Source: Charina bottae
Lineage: Eukaryota > Chordata > Lepidosauria > Squamata > Charinaidae
Length of the DNA stretch: 64,000 bases
Assembly (NCBI GenBank): GCA_023362775.1
Contig: JALMGJ010000002.1
Span: forward strand, 62,077,914 to 62,141,913
Direction: 5' to 3'
Positions 55,390 through 64,000 of the stretch are shown one piece after another. The notes beneath the pieces are model-generated. The model had not been told where the DNA came from and searched no databases. It saw nothing but the letters and a program-made list of their open reading frames with translations. The position numbers and the translations under genes were made by a program. Every line of letters starts with the position of its first letter. The first letter of the stretch is position 1.

Positions 55390-56991
55390 TTAACGGTGGA
55401 TCCGTAAGTGGCTATAAAGGCCAATTCTGGATCCGCACAACCTCCCACAATGAGGGCATAGGTTTCCGGGTGGGAGACGGTCATGATGAGGATTTGCCTG
55501 ATGTGCCTTCCTTTTAGCTCTTTTCTCCTTTTCGCCCTGTACTCGTGCTTCTTCAAAGTCCATAGCACCATTAATAAAGGCTGACCTCCAATTGAAACGC
55601 TCATGAGTTAGGGCTTCCCAGTTCTCAATGCTGATATTACATTTTTTTAAATTAGCTTTGAGAGTATCTTTGAATCTCTTTTGCTGTCCACCAATATTCC
55701 GTTTTCCATTCTTAAGTTGGGAGTAAAGTAGCTGCTTTGGAAGACGATGGTCAGGCATTCGAACAACATGACCGGTCCAGCGAAGTTGATGTTGGATGAT
55801 CATTGTTTCAATGCTGGTGGTTTTCGTTTCTTCTAATACGCTAACATTAATCCGCCTATTTTCCCAAGTAATTTGCAGAATTTTTCGGAGGCAGCGTTGA
55901 TGGAATCTTTCAAGAAGTTGCAGGTGGCGTTTGTAGAGGGTCCATATTTCACAGGCGTACAGAAGGGTTGGTAGTACAATGGCTTTGTAAACAAGCATTT
56001 TGGTCTCCCTGTGGATGTCCCGATCCTCAAACACTCTACGCTTCATTCGGGAGAAAGCTACACTCGCAGAGCTCAGGCAATGCTGAATTTCAGTGTCGAT
56101 GTCGGCTTTTGCAGATAGATGGCTGCCAAGATAAGAAAAGTGGCCAACATTTTCTAGTGACACACCTTTAAGCTGGATTGATGGCACTGCAGAGGGATTG
56201 GTTCGAACTTGCTGGTAAAGCACTTTGGTTTTTTTAATGTTAATCGAGAGGCCAAGCTTTTCATATGCTTCTGCAAAGATGTTTAGGATAGTTTGAAGAT
56301 CTTCCTCGGAGTGTGCACAGACTACGTTATCATCAGCATATTGAAGTTCTATAACAGAAGTTGCAATTACCTTATTTTTTGCTTTCAGCCTACTAATATT
56401 AAAAAGCTTTCCATCTGTTCGATATATAATTTCTACACCAGTAGGAAGTTTCTCTTCAACAAGGTGTATAATCATAGCGATGAAGATAGCGAATAAGGTT
56501 GGAGCAATAACACATCCCTGTTTAACGCCGGATTCCACTTTAAATGGGTCGCTTTGAGAGCCATTGTTATTCAGGATTGTTGCCATCATGTCGTCATGGA
56601 GTAACCGCAAGATGTTCACGAATTTATCAAGGCATCCGATTTTCAGAAGGATGGTCCAGAGAGCAGTACAATTTACAGTATCAAAAGCTTTAGTCAGATC
56701 AATAAACGCCATGTACAGAGGGCGGTTTTGCTCCTTGCATTTTTCTTGAAGCTGTCGTGCAGTGAAGATCATATCTACTGTTCCCCTGGAAGGGCAGAAG
56801 CCATTTTGCGTTTCAAGGAGGATGTCTTCTGATACAGATAGGAGACGGTTTGCAATGATCTTTGCCAGGATTTTGCCTGCTGTGGCTAGAAGGGAGATGC
56901 CTTGATAGTTTCCACAGTCTGTTCTATCACCCTTTTTAAAGAGAGTGATAATTATGGCATCCCTAAAGTCTGCTGGAATCTCCTCCCTCAT
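55390..56991 (-). pseudogene. Zinc-finger LINE reverse transcriptase with C-terminal C2H2 finger
   Basis: A 533-codon open frame. Fingers begin near TLFKKGDRTDCGNYQGISLL (residues 16-35), palm motif A is MAFIDLTKAFDT (94-105), motif B VKQGCVIAPTLFAIF (156-170), and the catalytic YADD is at 218-221, intact. After the thumb and a long C-terminal region with RWTGHVVRMPDHRLPKQLLY, the protein ends in a classical zinc finger with C512, C515, H528 and H532 (C-x2-C-x12-H-x3-H). The finger may hold the element RNA or target DNA. It lacks the N-terminal part of the enzyme, which lies in other frames upstream. Confidence 0.93.
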
Positions 56992-57021
56992 CCAGATTTT
57001 TTCGATGAGTTTATGAAGTTG

Positions 57022-57805
57022 TTATGTAAGTTCAGGCCCGCCTTCTTTAAAGACTTCAGCAGGAATCCCATCAGGTCCACTAGCTTTGTTATTTTTCATT
57101 TGTTTAGTGGCTTTGCTGACTTCCTCCAAACTAGGGGGTACTGCAAGCTCATTTCTTATTTGTTTTTGCTGGATTTTCAAGAAGACTTCATCAGCCACAA
57201 GTAGAGTGATGATTAAGGAGATTGTTATAATGCTCTTTCCAGCGCAGTGCAATAGACTCTTTGTCCTTTAGAAGTTTAGCACCATCTACTGAGTGTAAGG
57301 GATTTGTACCATGGTTTGTTGCTCCATAGATGGCTTTTATGGCATTAAAAAAGCCCCGTGCATCATGAGCATCTGCAAAATGTTGGGTTTCTTGGGCTTT
57401 TTTTATCCACCATATGTTCTTAAGTTCTCTAGTTCTTCTTTGGACTTCTGCCTTTGCACTGGCGTAGATTTTTTTCTTAACGGCACAGTTAATATCTTTT
57501 TGCCATATCTGGAAGGCTTTCCTTTTCTTGTCAATAATATGTTCAATCTTACTATCGTTCTCATCAAACCAGTCCTGATATCTCTTAGTCTGGTATCCGA
57601 TAGTTTGTTCACAGGCTGAAATAATAGAAGTCTTCAATTTAGTCCAGTGTTCCTCAACATTTTCAGGAAGTTCCATAGGCAGATGTTCCTTGAGAGTTGA
57701 TTGAAAGCAAGCTCGTTTAATAGGATCTTGAAGGGCCAGTGTATTCATTTTACGCCTTGGTTTTATTCCTTGGAGCCTACGATGAGGGACAATCTTTATG
57801 GCCAT
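57022..57805 (-). pseudogene. Zinc-finger LINE linker between endonuclease and reverse transcriptase
   Basis: Two overlapping frames (57191-57805 and 57022-57252) that together cover the linker. The first ends soon after WKEHYNNLLN. The second continues in another frame with KASGPDGIPAEVFKEG, the entry motif of the reverse transcriptase, and ends at a TAA near 57020. One frameshift and one stop therefore separate endonuclease from polymerase. Confidence 0.85.
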
Positions 57806-57820
57806 CGTGGATCGAATTAA

Positions 57821-58792
57821 TCAATGGTCTCTCCAGCAGTCATCGGCACTCGTCATGGCTCTGGTGAGAAGTACATCACGGCGATCTCTAGCACGGACAA
57901 TTACATAATCTAAAAGATGCCAGTGCTTCGACCGTGGGTGCTTCCATGATGTTTTAAATTTATTTTTCTGGCGAAAGAGTGTGTTAGTAATGACAAGGTT
58001 ATGCTCTGCACATTTAGTCAGAAGTAAGATTCCATTCGTGTTGCTGTTGTCAACTCCTTCTTTCCCAATGATCCCTGGCCACAAATCAAAATCACGCCCA
58101 ACTCTTGCATTGAAATCGCCCAGGAGGATAATTTTATCGTCCTTTGGTATCTCTGATAAGATGGTGTCCAGCTGGGTATAAAATTTTTCCTTGATATCCT
58201 CATCTGCATCTAGTGTTGGTGCATAAGCACTTAGGATAGTTGCCTGTTTGTTTTTGGTGAGTTTTATTCGCAGAGTTGAGAGTCGTTCGTTAATCCCAGT
58301 GGGAACTTCTGACAAGAGCTTCACAAGGTTGTTTTTGATAGCAAAGCCTACCCCATGTATTTGTCGTTCTTGTTCAGGCAGTCCTTTCCAAAAGAAGGTA
58401 TAACCTCCTTTTTCTTCCTTCAACTGTCCTTCTCCTGCTCTTCGAGTTTCTTGGAGTGCTGCTATATAAATATTAAAACGTCTCAGCTCCCTTGCAATAA
58501 TGGCAGTCCTACGTTCAGGTCGTTCACTATCCATATTTTCTTGCAGTGTCCGTATATTCCATGTTCCAAAATTCATGTGTTTTTTATGACCGCTAGATGG
58601 TGACCACACTGGTTGCGGTAATCCAGTCAGGGAGAAAATGAGGCAGACTATGTTTAGGGCACCTTTTCTAGCCCCCTCCCCATATGGGGTGAGCAGAGTG
58701 GATCCTAAATAGGGCTGCTCAGTCGTGGATACAGCTGCCAAACTACTCAACTGCCTCGATCCTTGAGTCAGGGCGACTGAATCTGTATCCAC
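57821..58792 (-). pseudogene. Zinc-finger LINE endonuclease (APE type)
   Basis: A 323-codon frame. After an ~75-residue N-terminal leader, the endonuclease domain starts at NFGTWNIRTL (about residue 74). Catalytic landmarks are ALQETR (about 113), LLGDFNARVG (about 222) and LLDYVIVRARDR (about 295). The frame stops with TGA directly after DDCWRDH; the truncated copy at 15350-15592 has CGA at this site, so the stop is a CpG-to-TpG type change. It would nick target DNA to prime reverse transcription. Confidence 0.9.
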
Positions 58793-59204
58793 CGCCCATG
58801 TGCTGGTCCATGACTAGGAGCTTCCGGATTTCACAGTCCTGCCCCTGTTGCCATTTGTCAGTCGCCATGGGACTTTTGGTTGTTTTGGGTTTGGTGTGGT
58901 TGGAAGACGCCTGTGCGTGAATTTGTTTTATGTGTGGAGATCGGTGCACAACGATCAGCACACAATCTTCACAGAAAAAGGCTCTAATCCAATGGCATGG
59001 ATACCATGACGATTGGTGACCTTTTGTCTGCTGCAGCCTTCATCCGCCTTCACAGCCATTGTAACAATACACCTTGTTATCTTCCGCCTGTTCTGCCGTT
59101 GAGGACTTTCTTGGATCGTTCTTTGTCTGGTTCCTCCCCCTGGACCTTACCGCCATGGGTGACCCTACCAGGAGTACATGACTCCCGACGGCTTCGCTCA
59201 CAGG

Positions 59205-59262
59205 GTTCATTGGGAACACACAAGCCCACTCACCACAACAAGGTGACGATCCAGCGAGTGAG
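59205..59262 (-). promoter_or_regulatory. 5'-end module of the zinc-finger LINE, shared with BovB
   Basis: On the minus strand: TGGATC, four bases, CCTTGTTGTGGTGA, two bases, GGGCTTGTGT and a nearby CAATGAA. BovB shows the same blocks at the same spacing at 1012-1047 (27 of 36 columns equal). A short hairpin TCACC/GGTGA can form. Position at the extreme 5' end suggests promoter, RNA-processing or translation function; which one cannot be told from sequence. Confidence 0.6.
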
Positions 59263-59274
59263 TAAATGAGGACT

Positions 59275-59279
59275 ACCTG
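59275..59279. mobile_element. Right end of the interrupted mariner-like MITE
   Basis: Terminal ACCTG of the element starting at 54966, followed by TA. Confidence 0.75.
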
Positions 59280-59337
59280 TATATTATTTGCTGTTGTTAC
59301 TATGAGTTCCAGTCTTTCCCTCTTTTGACTAAATGAT

Positions 59338-59890
59338 TGGTTGATTGATTATGTGCCATCACATTGGTGTCATCTCTTAGCAAGCACATAGATAAATTTT
59401 CTCCATTACAATCTGTCCCTAACCTGGTCCTTCAGGTTTATTTACAGTGCACTCATCAACACTGTAACTGAGTCCATCCATCTTGCTGCTGGCCATCCTT
59501 AACTTCTCTTTCCTTCTACCTTTCCCAGCACTAGAGCCTTCTGTGGAGAGCTAGGTCTTTGCATAATGTGTCCAAAGTAGGATAATATGAGGCTGACCAT
59601 ATGTGCCTTGGTGTGAACTCTGGGTTGATTTGCTCAATGATCCATTTATTTGTTTTCTTGGCTGTCCATGGTATTCTTAGGAGTTTTCTCTGATATCAAA
59701 TCAAAAGGGTTAATACTCTTTCTATCCTACTTCTCGAAGTCCAACTTTTGCTTCTGTAGAGTGTCAAGGGGAATGGCTCCTCTACCAAGTGCTAGTCTGT
59801 GGCCTATTTCTTGACTGCTTGTTCCTTTATTGTTGATAGTTGATCTTAAAAGGCAGAAACTATCTACCTTTTCAGCTCTAGTATATTAAT
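59338..59890 (-). mobile_element. RTE-like LINE 3' fragment
   Basis: Same family as 35590-36760: the stretch GTGCTAGTCTGTGGCC to about 59880 matches 35665-35760. Minus strand shows peptides such as PRIPWTAKKTNKWII and the terminal RWMDS region. Multiply broken, with an old appearance. Confidence 0.7.
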
Positions 59891-61190
59891 ACTTGTTAGT
59901 CATATTAAATACAAATATGACAGCCAACAACTTTTATACAGTATTTCTATGATCTAAAGATATTTTATGCAATTTACACAAGGTTTCATTTATAGTCAAC
60001 AGAGTATAATGTTACAGAGCAAAGCCTTTTGGGTTTTCTTCATTAGATGATGTATTATTATATCTGATAGAATCTTTTTTTGAAGACAAAAGTCTTTTCG
60101 TCAATAAAGGGAATCCTATCAGAGAAAGAAAACTATGCATCCTATCCAATGGATGTTATCATTTCTTTTTGTTTCATTATTCGCTTATGTAATTTATATT
60201 ATACTTTATGTAATTTATATTCCACCTCCAATATTCTGGAGAGTATTCATGGCAGGATTTTATGGCTGTGTGTATTTTGTTTTTTTCTTGATTTCTAAAG
60301 TTGAAGGAGCCTGAAACAAATTCCTGCAATAGTTGTGTGCTTGAGGAAGCACTTACACTGCTCACTATAATGATTCATCAAGGCTCAAAGGATTATGGAC
60401 TTGGGAACAGGGACTGAGGAGAAAAAAGTGCAATTCACTTTTATGTATTATATACTGTGTGGATTAGCCCCAAGCTAACCATATAATGTATCTGTCTTGC
60501 TCATAAGACTACAGTCACAATAGAATAGGTATTAACCAAACAAGAATGTCTTGTTACAACCTAAGGGATATCTTTAGCATGGATTTCTAGTCCTTCAAGT
60601 TTCAGGCAAGGAACAAGGACAAAGCTTCAGTGGTAGAATAGGAAAACGCTATCTCAACTTTAATCATATAAAAAAAGCATATTTTTATTTCTTCTTTTCT
60701 CTGTTGCATATGTTTATTTGATTCTTCCTTGCTTCTCCCCAAATTTTATATAATCCTCTTTTTACAAGCTATTTCAAAACTTTTCTCTTTTTTCTCTGTC
60801 AAAATTGGTGACTTGGTTGTATTTTAGGGCAACTTCTTGATAAGATACTTCACTGATTATTTACGTTAAGTAATGCATGAACCAAATAATTTAATAAGTG
60901 TTTATGTGAAAGTGTAAAAGTTTACTGAAAATATGGCCACCCTGACAGGAATATACTGTGGTATATTGTAGTCCCAGTAGAACTGAAAATTACAAAGCTG
61001 AAAAAGGCCATCTTATACTCTGGGCCAAAAGCAAATGCATATTTTTAACTATTAGTTTTTTAGACTTAGGACCTTCTATTTCCATCTCCTTTGTTGATAC
61101 ATTTACCAGCTGCAGCATACTCAAAATTCCATATAGTGCTAGCCTTTCATTTACAGTATTCCTGATTAGCATGAAGTAATCGGAACATAT
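59891..61190. other. Spacer, nothing recognised
   Basis: AT-rich sequence without a repeat family I can name or a plausible gene. Confidence 0.4.
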
Positions 61191-61425
61191 AATAATTTAT
61201 TTATTTATTTTATTTTTATCCCGCCTTTATTATTTTTATAAATAACTCAGGGCAACGAACATACCTAATACTCCTTCCTCCTCCTATTTTCCCCACAACA
61301 GCAACCCTGTGAGGTGAGTTGGGCTGAGAGAGAGTGACTGGCCCAAGGTCACCCAGCCGGCTTTCATGCCTAAGATGGGACTATGACTTACAGTCTCCTG
61401 GTTTCTAGAATATTTCACCCAGTTG
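61191..61425 (-). mobile_element. tRNA-derived SINE lacking its head
   Basis: Same family as 31325-31578: minus strand reads CCAGGAGAC, the GGGTGACCTTGGGCCAGTCA block, CTCACAGGGTTGCTGTTGTG, and ends in AAAGGCGGGATAAAAATA with AAAT units. The tRNA part beyond 61415 is missing. Confidence 0.8.
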
Positions 61426-62781
61426 GTCATTTTGTACGATATGCTAGAGTAGCTATTTATGCTATATATAGTTGAAAGCATTAGCTCTATGCAAGGCAGC
61501 TCAGTTTTGCCTCAGGAGGTCCTTTGCCCCACAAAGGCAATGCTATTCACTTAACTGAGGTACAGCAGTGACACAATTCATCTCCGTGAGGCCCTGTACA
61601 TAGCCCCTGGGGACTCCTTTGGCATTTTCAATAGTCAGAGGAGGCTTCTGTGCTTGTGTTCCACATGTTCTTCAATACCTCTAGGAGCTCACTGGAACTG
61701 TCAGAGGAGGCTCCAGAAGTGAAACACTGTGGCAGCTCACCTGTGCTTTTAGGAGCCCAGGGCTGTGTTAGTTTGTAAAGCAGCTTCAAGAGGATACTTT
61801 GCTCAAAGGACTGTAGAGAAGCATCCTGTAGACGTTCTGCACAGCTCCAGTAAGCATAACATCTCTCCACTCAGAACAATAGATTTACCAGCTCTTAACT
61901 AGCTTTTTCAAAGTGTTTCCTGCCATAGCTACGCACATTGTAGTACATGCATATCCATATGGCGTTTAATGACGAGTATGTGAAAAAAAAGCCTTATTGT
62001 GGTTTAATTGGCCAATAGCTATTTACATTTGCTTATAATCACTTCTGCATGGCCAACAAAGTTACAGAACAGGCATGTAATCTGCCAGAACTACCTACAG
62101 AATATTTATAGTTATATTATCAACCCACTCTGTAATTTATACTGTATATAAAATAACCACATGTATTATTAATTATCCTATTACTGAGGTGTATAAAAAT
62201 ATTACAGATGAACGATGGCACTGCAGTGTTAATTGGAATCTCCAGGAGTGTTATGGGACTTTAATGGCTCATTAAGATGCAAATAAATAAATAGAAAATT
62301 ACATATAACCTTATGAGGAATAATGGGTATTTGCTTGTTTATGGGTAACTAATTTAGTGTGGATATAAAGGAACACTCTATCATAATTATTCTATAGTTA
62401 TGTTCAGGATATTCCCAAAACTCTCATTCAAATTTTATTCTTCAGTTTTTCATGTTTAGTGAAATCACTTTGATTTCATCAAAGTAGATAATGATGTATT
62501 TATTCTGCTATGAGGCTTTTCAGACCACCTATCAGTCTATCTCACATGTCTTTGCAATGCATGTTGAAATGAATTCAGCATACTTCTGAGCTCTGAGTAT
62601 GGGCAATAGCTGCTCTGCACTATAATCACAAGCCAGTCCCTGTAGAATATTCAGAGAACATTAGCCAGTGTTCCCACCCACCCCCACCCCTGTGACCTCT
62701 AAGGTAGCCAACATCTGTGTGTCCTTTAAGACTTTCTGAAGATTCTATCCTTCCCCCACCCATGCATCAGATTGTAAATTT
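61426..62781. other. Spacer; possible old unique block
   Basis: The stretch at about 62060-62300 is AT-rich without repeats and contains TAATTA, ATTAAT and ATGCAAAT homeodomain/POU-like words. This is suggestive only. No gene or named repeat. Confidence 0.35.
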
Positions 62782-62793
62782 ACAAACATTTGT

Positions 62794-63405
62794 GGAGTCC
62801 TTGGTGCTCTCTGAGCCTTGTTGTTTTCCTGCAGACATTTCATTGGCAGACTAGGCAACATCTTCAGTGCGAAAATGGAGTGGGACTTGCTCTCTATTTA
62901 TATACCATGGCTTGTCCTGCTTCTGTTGGTGGAGGTGTTGTTCTCTCCTTAGTAGTTCCTTGATTGGGCTGTTGTTTGCTACTTGGTTGATTGACTGAGT
63001 TAATTGTTGTTGTTGTTGTTGTTCAGTCGTTTAGTCATATCCGACTCTTCGTGACCTCATGGACCATAGCATGCCAGGCCTTCCTGTCCTCCACTGTCTC
63101 CTGGAGTTTACTCAAATTGACTGAGTTAATAGTTCCTTCCTAATCAAGGAACTATTAACTCAGTCAATCAACCAAGTAGCGAACAACAGCCCAATCAAGG
63201 AACTACTAAGGAGAGAACAACACCTCCACCAACACAAGCAGGACAAGCCATGTTATATAAACAGAGAGCAAGTCCCACTCCCTTTTCGCACTGAAGATGT
63301 TGCCTAGCCTGGCAATGAAATGTCTGCAAGAAAACAACAAGGCTCAGAGAGCACCAAGGACTCCACCGTTCAACCCTGAGCTACAAATATTCTCTTTGAT
63401 TGGTA
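62794..63405. mobile_element. Palindromic Penelope-like element (family A)
   Basis: A 612-bp insertion with a perfect 12-bp duplication ACAAACATTTGT (62782-62793 and 63406-63417). Arms of about 210-240 bp (62794-63004 and about 63135-63365) are inverted copies of the family A sequence; the second arm's plus strand reads STEDVA followed by GNEMSARKQQGSESTKDS. A BovB fragment later inserted in the left arm (63005-63115). The tip contains AACTATTAACTCAGTCAA and its complement, so a long hairpin is possible. Confidence 0.82.
63005..63115 (-). mobile_element. BovB 3'-end fragment nested in Penelope-like palindrome
   Basis: A 111-bp reverse-strand insertion: GTTGTTGTTCAGTCGTTTAG tail at the left, then 80 bases of the terminal coding part. 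A perfect 15-bp duplication ATTGACTGAGTTAAT lies at 62990-63004 and 63116-63130. Confidence 0.93.
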
Positions 63406-63417
63406 ACAAACATTTGT

Positions 63418-64000
63418 CCAGCCCCCCTTCCAAATGACTCTCTACCCCACTTTCCCATAATTAGTGCATCTGTCTACATGTATTTTAGTCTATATTTGTT
63501 TGATGATTTAGAAAACAAATTGCTACTTAAAGATTAAGATGTGATGCTATCCATTATGATATGCAGTAAACCTGCTTTTAAAAGCTTCTCTGAGTGGAGT
63601 GGTGGAAGGGGAAAATGAAAGAAGAGCAGCTGTAGGAAAACATGCAGAAACATCAAAATTGGACAGTAGATGAGACATTATGTTGGTTAACTGAAAATGA
63701 TGTCTGGAAGGACTGTTTATCTTGTATTCTCTTTCACTGGTTTCAAGCAATTGGAAGAAAACGAAAACTGCATTATAGGGAGGCTGTTGCACATACAGAA
63801 AAGTACTTCACATATACAAAATGACAGTATAACATTCTTAATAGGCATAATTAAGAGAAATACAAAGCCCCCCTGTTTAGAAAAATAGGTCATAAAAAGG
63901 CATCCTGAAATGGATTTTAATACTTTGATATGTACTTTCATTGACTTTTTTTACTCATATCTATGAATTTCTTTTTTTGTCCAGAAAATCTGTTTCATTT
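63418..64000. other. Spacer to window end, nothing recognised
   Basis: No repeat or coding feature that I can support. Confidence 0.4.

Larger units (their letters stand above)
55337..59262 (-). mobile_element. Near-complete zinc-finger LINE (APE-RT non-LTR retrotransposon)
   Basis: A 3,926-bp minus-strand LINE with a 12-bp duplication TAAATGAGGACT (55325-55336 and 59263-59274). Order on the minus strand: ~470-bp 5' leader, endonuclease, linker, reverse transcriptase, C-terminal C2H2 zinc finger, and a short 3' end finishing CCAATGATG. The 5' leader is intact and starts with a hairpin-forming module similar to that of BovB. Frames are broken by one stop in the endonuclease and at least two breaks in the linker, so this copy is inactive, but the structure is complete. 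Clade assignment (RTE relatives most likely) is not certain. Confidence 0.93.

Noticed and set aside
59586..59620. Fifth TAGGCTGACC-type hAT element (GAGGCTGACCATATG at 59590)
   Set aside because: Only the left-end-like word is present within an RTE fragment; there is no matching right end or duplication.
62794..63405. CRISPR-like inverted/direct repeat array
   Set aside because: There are just two long inverted arms and no regular short spacers; the context is vertebrate retroelements.

Overview
This window looks like a gene-poor, repeat-dense stretch of a squamate reptile (lizard or snake) nuclear genome. The diagnosis rests on the repeat set: a BovB (RTE) LINE and several 5'-truncated BovB pieces, Sauria-type tRNA SINEs with an AAAGG-type tail, many L2 and CR1 fragments, L1 remnants, Penelope-like elements, a 5S-derived SINE, several hAT-like and mariner-like MITEs, and a Ty3/gypsy chromovirus. 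I found no convincing host gene, tRNA gene, rRNA gene or CRISPR array. Nearly all long reading frames belong to transposable elements, so the window is intergenic or lies in a large intron.

Layout. 1-10 kb: mariner-like MITE, internally deleted BovB with an 11-bp target duplication, two hAT MITEs, a Sauria SINE, a 5'-truncated L1 and a CR1 piece. 10-20 kb: a hAT-like element, a ~655-bp unclassified repeat that recurs inverted at 31.7 kb, and an old L1 split by a deleted copy of a zinc-finger LINE flanked by 166-bp direct repeats. 20-28 kb: a nest in which a ~5.9-kb chromovirus (LTRs differing at 2 of 354 positions, 5-bp target duplication) sits inside a 918-bp hAT-like element, which in turn abuts a Penelope-like fragment. 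28-45 kb: L2, RTE and SINE fragments, more hAT-like elements, a SINE/Penelope/L1 junction, and two short L1-type elements head to head. 45-64 kb: MITEs, palindromic Penelope-like ends, L2 pieces, and a near-complete 3.9-kb zinc-finger LINE inserted in a mariner-like MITE.

The window reads as layered insertion history rather than cooperating genes. Autonomous elements (BovB, L1, L2, chromovirus, zinc-finger LINE) supply enzymes. SINEs and MITEs are the passengers: Sauria SINEs are thought to use BovB machinery, and the MITEs would need an unseen transposase. All autonomous copies here carry stops, frameshifts, deletions or changed catalytic residues. The most noteworthy points are the 166-bp duplication around one LINE copy, a 5'-end module shared by BovB and the zinc-finger LINE, a hAT-like family carrying different GC-rich cargo in each copy, and short self-contained L1-type elements that carry only a 5' leader and a short ORF1-like frame.
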